Assembly (NCBI GenBank): GCA_949283655.1
Contig: CASDTH010000011.1
Span: 1-40,964, forward strand
Source: an uncultured bacterium
GTDB taxonomy: Bacteria > Bacillota > Clostridia > Oscillospirales > Acutalibacteraceae
DNA length: 40,964 nucleotides
Direction: 5' to 3'
Below are positions 16,489 to 24,474 of this stretch, one piece after another (positions within the stretch are counted from its first letter, which is position 1; every line of letters begins with the position of its first letter). The translations under genes and the position numbers were made by a program. Under the pieces are notes generated by a model. The model was not told the origin of the DNA, did not search any database, and worked only from the letters and a program-made list of their open reading frames with translations.

Positions 16489-19400
16489 TCAAGCCTTCCG
16501 CGTGGAATTTCGCTTCACCGTAAAGCGCTGCCCCAGCACATTCGCGCCGTAGGCGGCGGCTGAAATCGCCGCGCCCGCTTCCACAGAAGGCTGAGCAGAC
16601 TCACCCGGCGGGGACAAAACGGGGTTCTCCCCCACCGGCCAGAAGAGCGGATGCTTCCCGCAGCCCGCACAGTGACCCGCGCCATGGAAGCCCGGCTCCC
16701 CTGCACACAGGTCTGCAAAAATCTCCGCAGGGCTTTGATATTCCATGCCACGCGCCTCCAAGCAATCATTGGCCAGCGCCTGAATGACCTGCCAGCCCTC
16801 TAGGCCGCACACCGGCCGGAAGGCCTTGCGCACCGCGCCAAGCTTACGCTGTGCGGAGAGGAAGGTTCCATCCGTCTCGGCAAAAATGCTGCCGGGCAAC
16901 ACCACTTCTGCGCGTGCAGCCGTATCCGTCAGGTAAACATCCTGCACAGCCAGGAACTCTACGCTGGCAAGGCAATCCTCCGGCAGCACCTCGCCAAAGG
17001 AGACCACCGCCCGAATCTCCGGCCAATGAATTTCCGCAGCCGGCCGCACCCCCAGCAGGGCAAGGCCCTGGCTGTTCGCCCCGGCACGGAGCACCAGAAG
17101 GCCATCGCGCGCCCGGCCAATATGGCCAGATTTTTTCGCCAGAGCGGCGGCAAGAGCAGCGGCCTGCGGCGTCACCTGCGCGTCATGATAAACGATCATG
17201 GCCCGCTTGGCGTTTTTATAGAGCGCAGCCGCCTGCGCCGCCTCGCCGGACATCTCCGCACCGTTGAGCACCGCAAGCATTTGATCCAGAAAATCTGCTT
17301 CATCTGTTTGGAAGCGATATGCTGCAAAATCATCAAACCAGGTTTTGTTCGGGCCGACGAGCATCAGCTTCGCGCCCTGTTTGACTGCTTTGCGGATGCG
17401 CACGCCCGCCATCGTGGTAGAGAGCGCCGGTGTCGCACCAATGAGCAGGATAACCTCCGTACCGTTTAATTCCTCAAAAGTATTCAGGGAGGCGTCTACA
17501 CCCAGCACACGCTTGACGCCGCTCTCCACCAGGCCAAAGGAGCACAAATTCTCCGTACCCAAAGCCTCTCGTGCATAGCGCTTGGCCAAATAGGCCTCCT
17601 CACAGGTAGCGCGTTCAGAGACTGTAACAGCCACCGCGCCGCTGCCATACTGCGTGATGATTTCCGCCATCCGCTCACTGACGCGGCCGACCGCCTCATT
17701 AAATGGCGCCTGCACAAGCGCCCCGTTTTCCCGAATCAGCGGCGTTTTCAGTCGGCCATCCTCCTGTGCGGCGCCAAAACCGAACCGGCCGCCCGCGCAG
17801 AGCATCCCCTTTTCGCCCACAGGCAGCGCCCGCGTCATCATATCGCCGCGTGTGCGCAGCTCAACCGGGCAGCCCATGGAGCAGAAGGAGCAGGTTGTGA
17901 CCGTTGCACGCTCCTCCACCGGCACGCTCTTTGCCACCGGCTGCAGCTCACGCAGCGCGCCCGTCGGGCAGACCGCTACGCACTGGCCGCAAGAGATGCA
18001 ATCCGTCTTTTCCAGCGCCAGGCCAAACTCCGGCGCGACCACCGTATCAAACCCACGGCTGACAAGGCCCAGTGCAGTTCGGCCCATCGCCTCATCGCAC
18101 ACACGCACGCACAGCCCGCAGAGGATGCATTTGTCTGCATTGCGCTCAATAAACGGATGTGTCTGCGGCTGTGGGCGGCTATGCTTTTCCCCCGCAAAAC
18201 GAGCGGGCGACACCTCATATGCATTGGCATAGTGCAAAAGCTTACATTCAAAGGAATCATGGCAGCCGCACTCCAGACAGCGGGAGGCCTCCCGCTGCGC
18301 AAGCTCCTGCGTATAGCCCAGATCAATCTCTTTAAAATTCCCCTTGCGCTCTTCCGGCGCAAGATGCGGCATTGCGACGCGTGCTTTCCGCTCCCTGTCC
18401 GCCAGCATTTCCGGTGTGACGGTACGCTCCACCACATAAGGCTTGCGGTATGAGATCAGCTGCCCTTTGAGATAGCTGTCGATGACCCTGGCGGCCTTGC
18501 CGGCCTCGCCAATGGCGGCAATCGCAATATCCGCGCCCTTATTCGTCGCATCGCCCACAGCGAATACGCCCTCCAGCGAGGTGCGGAACGTACTTTCATC
18601 CGCCGCAATCGTGCCGCGCTTTGTCAACTCCAGTGCTTCAAGGCCCTTCGGGTTGACCCCCTGACCAATAGCCATAATCACAGTATCAAGCGGCAGGTTT
18701 TCAAACGCGCCCTCTACAGGCACCGGCCTGCGCCGCCCGCTGGCATCCGGCTCGCCGAGCATCATCTGCTGAAGCCTCACACCGCACACCGCGCCGCCCG
18801 CGCCCAGAATCTCCACCGGGTTGGTCAGGAATTTGAACACAACGCCCTCTTCCTCCGCCTGTGCAATCTCCAACGCATCGGCAGGCATTTCATCCCGCGT
18901 GCGGCGATAAATCACAAAGACCTCCTTTGCGCCCATGCGCACCGCTGTGCGGCAGGCGTCCATGGCCGTGTTACCTCCACCAACAACCGCTACGCGCTCG
19001 CCGATCCCCGAGGGCTCGTTGAGCGCCACATGGCGCAGGAAGTCAATGCCGCCCATCACGCCGTTGAGCGTTTCACCCGGCACCCGCATGGAGCTTGAGG
19101 TCCATGCGCCGATGGCGACCAACACTGCGTCGCTCTCCGCCCGCAGTTGCTCCAGCGTTAATTCATCGCCAATGCGCACATGATTAAAGAGCGTCACACC
19201 AAGCTTTGCGATCGCGGCGACCTCCTGATCCAGCACCTCCTTGGGCAGGCGGTATTGCGGAATGCCATAGCGCAGCATGCCGCCCATCTTGGGCATTGCG
19301 TCATAAACGGAGACAGAATGCCCCATCGTGCGCAGGTAATAGGCCGCCGTCAGCCCTGCGGGGCCGCCGCCGATAATCGATATCTTTTTATGTGTATCCG

Positions 19401-19965
19401 GCGCGCATTCGGGCTGATAGGGCTCCCAGCTGCGCAAATCCAGATCGGCCGCAAAGCTTTTGAGGTGCGCAATTGCAACCGGATCCTCCACCATCTTCCG
19501 GCGGCAGGCCTGCTCGCAGGGGTGCGGACAGACGCGCCCGATTGAGGCAGGCAGCGGCACCTTCTCCTTAATGAGCTTGACCGCCTCTTTAAATTGCCCG
19601 TTTGCTATGAGGCCTACATAGCCCTGGCAATCCGTCCCCGCCGGGCAGTTGAGGGAACAGGGGGCCTTGCAATCCCCCTCATGGTCGGAGAGCAGCAGCT
19701 CCAGCGCAACCTTGCGCGCCTGACGGACCCGCTCGCCCTGCGTGTGGATCACCATGCCATCCGCCGCCTGTGTCGCACAGGCGCGCATAAGCTTCGGGCT
19801 GCCCTCCACCTCCACAACGCAAAGCCCGCACGCGCCATAGGCCTCCACGCGCGCGTCATGGCAGAGCGTAGGGATATCGATGCCGTTTTCCCGGGCAATC
19901 TCCAAAATAGTCGCGCCCTGCTGCGCTTCCAGCTCATAGCCATCTATGTTCACACGAATATTCAT
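16489..19965 (-). CDS. Large Fe-S/FAD oxidoreductase subunit: ferredoxin, NfnB-like and FdhA-like fusion (Stn-type StnA candidate)
   Basis: An 1158-residue cytosolic redox protein. Residues 1-80 are a 2Fe-2S ferredoxin (Cys35, 46, 49, 63). Residues about 95-510 resemble NfnB/GltD, with linker cysteines (CSLNCPAGTDC; CPHPCEQAC), FAD-binding GGGPAGLTAA near 199-208 and NADPH-binding GGGNTAMDA near 329-337 followed by YRRTRDEMP. A further Cys cluster lies near 563-574. Two 4Fe-4S motifs follow (CILCGLCVRVC 613-623; CISCGQCVAVC 656-666). The rest is FdhA/NuoG-like, with Cys692, 695, 699 and 723 for another cluster. The position equivalent to the formate dehydrogenase Sec/Cys is not Cys or Sec, so this domain is probably catalytically dead. 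With NuoF- and NuoE-like subunits encoded upstream, the set fits the Sporomusa-type electron-bifurcating transhydrogenase (NADH, NADPH, ferredoxin). An NADPH-linked formate dehydrogenase or hydrogenase module with a distant catalytic subunit is the main alternative. Confidence 0.85.
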   Translation of the reverse strand: MNIRVNIDGYELEAQQGATILEIARENGIDIPTLCHDARVEAYGACGLCVVEVEGSPKLMRACATQAADGMVIHTQGERVRQARKVALELLLSDHEGDCKAPCSLNCPAGTDCQGYVGLIANGQFKEAVKLIKEKVPLPASIGRVCPHPCEQACRRKMVEDPVAIAHLKSFAADLDLRSWEPYQPECAPDTHKKISIIGGGPAGLTAAYYLRTMGHSVSVYDAMPKMGGMLRYGIPQYRLPKEVLDQEVAAIAKLGVTLFNHVRIGDELTLEQLRAESDAVLVAIGAWTSSSMRVPGETLNGVMGGIDFLRHVALNEPSGIGERVAVVGGGNTAMDACRTAVRMGAKEVFVIYRRTRDEMPADALEIAQAEEEGVVFKFLTNPVEILGAGGAVCGVRLQQMMLGEPDASGRRRPVPVEGAFENLPLDTVIMAIGQGVNPKGLEALELTKRGTIAADESTFRTSLEGVFAVGDATNKGADIAIAAIGEAGKAARVIDSYLKGQLISYRKPYVVERTVTPEMLADRERKARVAMPHLAPEERKGNFKEIDLGYTQELAQREASRCLECGCHDSFECKLLHYANAYEVSPARFAGEKHSRPQPQTHPFIERNADKCILCGLCVRVCDEAMGRTALGLVSRGFDTVVAPEFGLALEKTDCISCGQCVAVCPTGALRELQPVAKSVPVEERATVTTCSFCSMGCPVELRTRGDMMTRALPVGEKGMLCAGGRFGFGAAQEDGRLKTPLIRENGALVQAPFNEAVGRVSERMAEIITQYGSGAVAVTVSERATCEEAYLAKRYAREALGTENLCSFGLVESGVKRVLGVDASLNTFEELNGTEVILLIGATPALSTTMAGVRIRKAVKQGAKLMLVGPNKTWFDDFAAYRFQTDEADFLDQMLAVLNGAEMSGEAAQAAALYKNAKRAMIVYHDAQVTPQAAALAAALAKKSGHIGRARDGLLVLRAGANSQGLALLGVRPAAEIHWPEIRAVVSFGEVLPEDCLASVEFLAVQDVYLTDTAARAEVVLPGSIFAETDGTFLSAQRKLGAVRKAFRPVCGLEGWQVIQALANDCLEARGMEYQSPAEIFADLCAGEPGFHGAGHCAGCGKHPLFWPVGENPVLSPPGESAQPSVEAGAAISAAAYGANVLGQRFTVKRNSTRKA

Positions 19966-20038
19966 GTTTTAACCAACCTTTCTGCGGGGACCAGCGTGCT
20001 CTGGCTAACAAAGCTAGGCCGCTGAATCGCCCCCGTTT

Positions 20039-21790
20039 TCAGTACACCTGAACTGCATCGAACCGGCAGGCGGTTTTGCACTTGCCGCATTTGATACAGA
20101 GCGTTTGATCGATCACGTGCGGCTGCTTCACCCCTCCGGAAATCGCCTTGACCGGGCACCCGCGCGCGCACAACGTGCAGCCCTTACAGGCTACCGGATC
20201 GATCTGATAGGTGATTAACGCCGGGCACTGGTGCGCCGGGCACTTCTTCTCCCGAATGTGGGCCTCATATTCCTCGCGGAAATAGCGGATGGTTGTCAAA
20301 ACAGGGTTCGGCGCCGTCTGTCCCAGGCCGCAGAGCGCGCCATCCTTGATGCTGGCGCACAACTCCTCCAGCAACTCCACATCCCCCTCTTTCCCCTCGC
20401 CGTTGACGATACGGGTAAGAATCTCCAGCATGCGTTTGGTGCCCAGGCGGCAGTGCACGCACTTACCGCAGGATTCCTTGGCGGTAAAATCGAGGAAAAA
20501 GCGCGCCATCTCCACCATGCAGGTGGTCTCATCCATCACGACCATACCACCGGAGCCCATAATGGCTCCCGTGGCGCTCAGCGCCTTATAATCAATCACC
20601 GTATCCAGCTTCTCCGCTGGGATGCAGCCACCGGAAGGGCCGCCCATCTGCACAGCCTTAAACGCCTTATTGTCCCGGATGCCACCACCGATGCCAAAGA
20701 TTACATCCCGCAGGGTTTTGCCCATCGGAATTTCCACCAGGCCGCCCTTTTTGATCTTGCCTGTCAGGGCAAAAACCTTCGTGCCCTTGCTGTCCGGCGT
20801 GCCCATGGCGGCAAAGGCCTCGCCGCCGTTTGCAAGGATCCACGGGACGTTTGCAAAGGTTTCTACGTTATTGATATTAGAAGGCTTATGCCAATATCCG
20901 CTTGCCGCCGGGAAGGGCGGCTTGAGCCGCGGCATGCCGCGCTGGCCCTCCAGCGATTCAATCAGCGCTGTCTCCTCGCCGCAGACAAAGGCACCCGCGC
21001 CCTCCTTGATGCGCATCCGGCAGGAAAAGCCGGAGCCAAAAAGGTGATCGCCCAACAGGCCCTTCTCCTCCGCCTGGCGGATCGCATTGCGCAACCGCTT
21101 AACCGCCAGCGGATACTCCGCACGGACGTAAACGATCATCTCTGAAGCGCCGATGGCATAGGCCGCGATGAGCATCCCCTCGATCAGATTATGCGGATCG
21201 CCCTCAATGACGGCGCGATCCATAAATGCGCCGGGATCCCCTTCATCTGCATTGCAAATGAGATATTTCGGCTGCGCCTGCTCCTGGCGCGCCGCATTCC
21301 ACTTGAACCAAGTGGGAAAGCCCGCTCCACCACGGCCCTTTAGGCCAGAGGCCTTGATGGTCTCGATCACTTCCTCCGGCGTCATGGAGGTGATGGCCTT
21401 GCGAGCGGCCTCATAGCCGCCATCCGCCAGATAATCCGCAATCTGCTCCGGGTTTATCACGCCGCAGTGGCGCAGTGCAATGCGCGTCTGCTGGGCGAGG
21501 AACGCCTTATCGTCCTCTGAAATCTCCAAGTGGGAAACCGCATCCAGAGAACCGGTTTCCACCACTGCGACGATCGCAGGAACATCCTGCTCCTGCACGC
21601 GTACAAGCCTGGTAAGCCTTCCGTCCTCCTCATAAAGATCGACGATCGGCTCCAGATAGCACATGCCAATGCAGCCCGCAATCGTCAGCTGCGCCTGCGG
21701 ATACCCCGCAAGGGATTGCGCCAGTGCGTCATAAACGCGGCCCGCGCCCGCAGCGATCCCGCAGCTGCCCTGCCCGACTACAATTTTCAT
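20039..21790 (-). CDS. NuoF/HydB-like NADH-binding flavoprotein subunit (StnB candidate)
   Basis: A 583-residue soluble subunit that oxidises or reduces NAD(H) through FMN and iron-sulfur clusters. Domain order: a thioredoxin-like 2Fe-2S N-terminal domain (Cys10, Cys40, Cys44); the NADH/FMN Rossmann-like domain with GRGGAGFPT (about 152-160), NADEGDPGAF and GEETALIESLEG; an SLBB domain; a 4Fe-4S domain with SCGKCVHCRLG and a fourth Cys further on; and two C-terminal ferredoxin motifs (CKGCTLCARGC and CIKCGKCKTAC). This is the HydB form typical of electron-bifurcating complexes rather than the shorter respiratory NuoF. The start ATG overlaps the stop of the NuoE-like gene by 4 nt (ATGA). The large fusion subunit follows 73 nt later. 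Confidence 0.92.
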   Translation of the reverse strand: MKIVVGQGSCGIAAGAGRVYDALAQSLAGYPQAQLTIAGCIGMCYLEPIVDLYEEDGRLTRLVRVQEQDVPAIVAVVETGSLDAVSHLEISEDDKAFLAQQTRIALRHCGVINPEQIADYLADGGYEAARKAITSMTPEEVIETIKASGLKGRGGAGFPTWFKWNAARQEQAQPKYLICNADEGDPGAFMDRAVIEGDPHNLIEGMLIAAYAIGASEMIVYVRAEYPLAVKRLRNAIRQAEEKGLLGDHLFGSGFSCRMRIKEGAGAFVCGEETALIESLEGQRGMPRLKPPFPAASGYWHKPSNINNVETFANVPWILANGGEAFAAMGTPDSKGTKVFALTGKIKKGGLVEIPMGKTLRDVIFGIGGGIRDNKAFKAVQMGGPSGGCIPAEKLDTVIDYKALSATGAIMGSGGMVVMDETTCMVEMARFFLDFTAKESCGKCVHCRLGTKRMLEILTRIVNGEGKEGDVELLEELCASIKDGALCGLGQTAPNPVLTTIRYFREEYEAHIREKKCPAHQCPALITYQIDPVACKGCTLCARGCPVKAISGGVKQPHVIDQTLCIKCGKCKTACRFDAVQVY

Positions 21791-22293
21791 GCCTCTTCCT
21801 CCTTTGCGCGCGCTTTCAGATCCCGCAGGATCTGCTTTGTCTTCTCCGGCGTAAGCGTGCCGTAGGTTTCATCGTTTATCATCATCACAGGCGACAGGCT
21901 GCAGCATCCGAGGCAGGCCACATCCTTGAGTGTAAACAGGCCGTCCTGCGTCGTTTCGCCGTCATGAATGCCAAGCTCTTCCTCAATGGCCTGCTCGATC
22001 ATCTGCGAGCCGTTGACATGGCATGCCGTGCCCTGGCAGAGCAGGATGAGATATTTCCCGACCGGTTGAAAGCGGAACTGTGCATAAAACGTCGCCACGC
22101 CAAACACCTTTGCAGGTTTGACACCTGTGCGCGACGCAATATGGCGCAGCACATCCTGGGGCAGATAGCCATAAATCTCCTGCGCCTTTTGCAGGATCGT
22201 AATCAGGCTGCCGGGCACGCGCGCATATTCCTCCAGCACACCGTCCAACAGCGTCAGATCGCTCTGAGCCGTATGTTCACAGCAACAACTCAA
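21787..22293 (-). CDS. NuoE/HydC-like 2Fe-2S subunit (StnC candidate)
   Basis: A 168-residue thioredoxin-fold [2Fe-2S] protein that partners the NuoF-like subunit. The family landmarks are the N-terminal helical region (LQKAQEIYGYLPQDVLRHIA), the GVATFYAQFRF segment, and four cluster cysteines in CQGTAC and ACLGCC. I choose a TTG start at 22293: AAGGAGG lies exactly 7 nt upstream, whereas the ATG at 22332 has no ribosome binding site and falls close to the leader terminator. The resulting N-terminus is Cys-rich (SCCCEH), which is unusual. It is the first gene of the three-gene operon and overlaps the next by 4 nt. Confidence 0.9.
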   Translation of the reverse strand: MSCCCEHTAQSDLTLLDGVLEEYARVPGSLITILQKAQEIYGYLPQDVLRHIASRTGVKPAKVFGVATFYAQFRFQPVGKYLILLCQGTACHVNGSQMIEQAIEEELGIHDGETTQDGLFTLKDVACLGCCSLSPVMMINDETYGTLTPEKTKQILRDLKARAKEEEA

Positions 22294-22339
22294 ACTGATT
22301 GCCTCCTTACCCAAACGCGGCTCACGCCGCATTCGTTTT

Positions 22340-22398
22340 AAAAAAAGCGAACAACCCCACTTCAGCGTCCCTATCCGGGGAACTTATGGATTGTTCGC
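22340..22398 (-). terminator. Leader terminator (attenuator candidate) of the NuoEF-like operon
   Basis: Downstream of the operon promoter, the minus strand has an 8-bp perfect stem (22391-22398 with 22347-22354) that can be extended by a GGGG/CCCC pairing (22377-22380 with 22355-22358). It is followed directly by seven T residues (22346-22340). This is an intrinsic terminator inside the roughly 115-nt leader, about 50 nt before the first start codon. I do not recognise a known riboswitch in it. Confidence 0.75.
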
Positions 22399-22415
22399 CG
22401 CTCGTCTTCTAGCTT

Positions 22416-22444
22416 ATTATACATAGTTTTCAGATCGCTTTCAA
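22416..22444 (-). promoter_or_regulatory. Sigma-A promoter of the NuoEF-like operon
   Basis: On the minus strand: TTGAAA (22439-22444), 17-bp spacer, perfect TATAAT (22416-22421). Confidence 0.85.
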
Positions 22445-22543
22445 GCGTTTGCAGGGAATTACCAGATTCTCTGTATACAACAAGCATTCCAGCATCCGTG
22501 CGCGGGAACCGGTCAGACAGCACCAATCCCCTAAAACAGCATC

Positions 22544-22579
22544 AGCGCGCCATACAGAGAGCTTCCCCTGCGGCGCGCT
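22544..22579 (-). terminator. Possible weak terminator after the acyltransferase gene
   Basis: An 8-bp GC stem, AGCGCGCC (22544-22551) with GGCGCGCT (22572-22579), lies 15-50 bp after the acyltransferase stop. On the minus strand the stem is followed by GATGCTGTTTTA, a poor T-tract. Confidence 0.35.
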
Positions 22580-22593
22580 GCCCTTCTGCCGGT

Positions 22594-23853
22594 TCAGTGA
22601 TCTGAAGACGGCTCACTTCTCAACTTTTGAAATGCGCAAAATTCCTGCTCGCTGACGGTAAAGCGCACCTGCCAGGCACGCAGGATGGAGGCAATTGCAT
22701 TCTCTATGCTGCGGTCCTGTGAAGCAACGCTCAGGCAGAGCGAAACGCTGCTACCGCAACCAACAGCCGCAGCGTTTATGCCCCCGCCGCCCGCTCCAAG
22801 ATACATTTCGTAACGGATAAACCGCTCCCCAGCATTCTCGGGCGCTTCCTGCCGGCCGAGATTGGAAAGTGTGGTGGTCACCCCGCGCCCGGCAATCGCC
22901 CGGTATACCCGGCGGATCACCCACTCCTTCACCGCGCGCGGCGTATACCGAACCAAAGCCGAGTGGCCCGCCCGCACTGTCGCCGCAATGCCGCCCAGCA
23001 GCCGCTCCCGCTGCGTCCCCTGCCGCACCTGCTCATGCACAAGGCGCATGGATTCTTCCAACCCCACCGCCGCAGGGAGGCGTACATTCACATAGTAAGA
23101 AAAATTCCGCTGGGTAGAGGAACCAAAAAACGGGCGCAGATTGACCGGCACGGAAATGCAGATATCCGGCGCCGTATCCGGGACACAGGCTCCACACACA
23201 ATAGCACGGTGAAACAGGGCGGTCAGAGAATCATTGACCGTAATGCCCTGGCCTGCGTGCGCCCGCAGCGTCTGCAAATCAATGGAAAAACAGGTGTATC
23301 GCACATAATCGCCGCAGGGAGCCAGCCGAAGGCGGTAGGACGGCTTTTCCAACAGGGAAATGCTCTTTCCCCCGTCAAAAAAGCGCAGGTAATCGTCGGA
23401 AAGCACAGCGGCTGCAGGTGGAGGGACGCAGGCACAGCATCCCTCCAGACGCAAAAAATATTCTGTCAGAAGCGCTTGCAAATACCGCATCACGGCGCCT
23501 GCATCGCCATTTGCATGGAACACGTCCAAAGAAATACGGTTTTGATCGCAATAAAGCCGGAATGCGGGCTTTTGCGTTGCATACAGCTCCGGCAAAAGCA
23601 ACTCCGGCTCCCCGCGCTCCACCACGTCCAAATCAGTGGCGGGCACGTGGACATAACCGAAAAACGTTTTTTTCAGGTGCGTATACAGGATAGGAAACTG
23701 AGGCGCCAACGCGCGTACACAGGCCCGCATGACCGAGATCTCTACCGCCTGCTGCAAAACAGCGCACAGGCGGAATACATAGCCGCGCCTGCCGTGGCTG
23801 ACAGCCGGGTATAGGACAGAAACAGCGTCCAGCGGCTCGCCCCGCGTACGCAT
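22594..23853 (-). CDS. Condensation/alcohol-acetyltransferase-fold protein
   Basis: A 419-residue soluble protein with the two-lobed chloramphenicol-acetyltransferase/condensation fold seen in alcohol acetyltransferases, PapA-type acyltransferases and peptide-synthetase condensation domains. The histidine motif appears as FHANGDAGA (about residues 112-120), keeping His113 and Asp117 of HxxxD but not the usual HH pair and final Gly. Other typical parts are the SVPVNLRPFF segment and the late TTLSNLGRQ strand. Such enzymes move an acyl group from CoA or a carrier protein to an alcohol or amine. No carrier protein or synthetase is nearby, so substrate is open. The start ATG has GGGGGTGGG just upstream. 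It lies 30 nt after a small lipoprotein gene and is probably cotranscribed with it. Confidence 0.75.
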   Translation of the reverse strand: MRTRGEPLDAVSVLYPAVSHGRRGYVFRLCAVLQQAVEISVMRACVRALAPQFPILYTHLKKTFFGYVHVPATDLDVVERGEPELLLPELYATQKPAFRLYCDQNRISLDVFHANGDAGAVMRYLQALLTEYFLRLEGCCACVPPPAAAVLSDDYLRFFDGGKSISLLEKPSYRLRLAPCGDYVRYTCFSIDLQTLRAHAGQGITVNDSLTALFHRAIVCGACVPDTAPDICISVPVNLRPFFGSSTQRNFSYYVNVRLPAAVGLEESMRLVHEQVRQGTQRERLLGGIAATVRAGHSALVRYTPRAVKEWVIRRVYRAIAGRGVTTTLSNLGRQEAPENAGERFIRYEMYLGAGGGGINAAAVGCGSSVSLCLSVASQDRSIENAIASILRAWQVRFTVSEQEFCAFQKLRSEPSSDH

Positions 23854-23883
23854 ATGCCCACCCCCTACAACACTGTTGCAGTA

Positions 23884-24273
23884 TTATTCCGTGGCATTCG
23901 CTTGCCGGATGTAGACCGACGTTTCGCCGCCGCCCTGTTCCACCAGGGTCAGAGAACTATCCTCAATGGAATACGTATAAGTCTTGGTGATCGTGTGGCT
24001 ATAAATGGAATAGGAGATGGTAAGTGTATCCTCCTCCCCAATGGTATAGGTGCCCTTCACCGTACCATTAAAGGGAATGTTGACAATCGGAACGGTAAAA
24101 TTCGCATAGGTCAGCTCAACGATCCCATCTTCCTGGAATTCGTAGCCGCTCATGTTGGCAGAATCCATCCACTTGCCAAGGAGCTTTTTCTCCGGAGCGC
24201 CACAAGCTGTCAATGCAGTTACCATTAAAAATAATGTCACAAGCAAGGCAACCGGCTTCCATACTCTTTTCAT
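23884..24273 (-). CDS. Small lipoprotein with a lipocalin-like LxGxW domain
   Basis: A 129-residue exported lipoprotein: MKRVWKPV-type signal, lipobox ALTAC (Cys about 22), then a single beta-rich domain. The opening KKLLGKWMDSANM, followed by alternating strands and a TYTIGEEDTLTISYS segment, resembles the small lipocalin-like DUF5640 type, but I assign this only by pattern. The ATG at 24273 is preferred since AAAGG ends 9 nt upstream; earlier in-frame ATGs abut the ribosome binding site or lie in the leader. It is the first gene after a promoter at 24390-24418 with a structured leader of about 110 nt, and the acyltransferase gene follows after 30 nt. Function unknown. Confidence 0.7.
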   Translation of the reverse strand: MKRVWKPVALLVTLFLMVTALTACGAPEKKLLGKWMDSANMSGYEFQEDGIVELTYANFTVPIVNIPFNGTVKGTYTIGEEDTLTISYSIYSHTITKTYTYSIEDSSLTLVEQGGGETSVYIRQANATE

Positions 24274-24389
24274 TTTCATCATCCTTTCTATGGTTGTGCA
24301 AGGAGACATGCACCCGGGCAGCGCTAAAGCGGCTGTGCAGCCGGAGCATATACCTCCAGCCATCAAGCCCTATTGACGGCTGTTTTTTT

Positions 24390-24418
24390 ATTATATGAGA
24401 TGTTTTGCGAAAAGTCTA
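24390..24418 (-). promoter_or_regulatory. Sigma-A promoter of the lipoprotein-acyltransferase pair
   Basis: On the minus strand: TAGACT (24413-24418), 17-bp spacer, TATAAT (24390-24395). An imperfect hairpin lies right at the start of the predicted transcript (24359-24382). Confidence 0.6.
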
Positions 24419-24474
24419 TGGGAATCACACCGCATCGGCTTTCACACTAAAACGGCGAGTGCTCTCTACAGAGG

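Noticed and set aside
16489..19965. Possible iron-only hydrogenase
   Set aside because: No H-cluster cysteine motifs (such as TSCCP) are present; the C-terminal part is FdhA/NuoG-like.
20231..21145. 304-codon open frame opposite the NuoF-like gene
   Set aside because: Antisense to a well-conserved flavoprotein gene with no start signals or recognisable protein.
22340..22398. Possible Rex (NADH-sensing repressor) operator in the redox operon leader
   Set aside because: The inverted repeat GCGAACAA/TTGTTCGC does not match the usual TTGTTAA-like half sites with short spacing, and the T7 run marks it as a terminator hairpin.
22963..23814. 283-codon open frame opposite the acyltransferase
   Set aside because: The real gene on the minus strand has start signals and a family fold; the opposite frame has neither.
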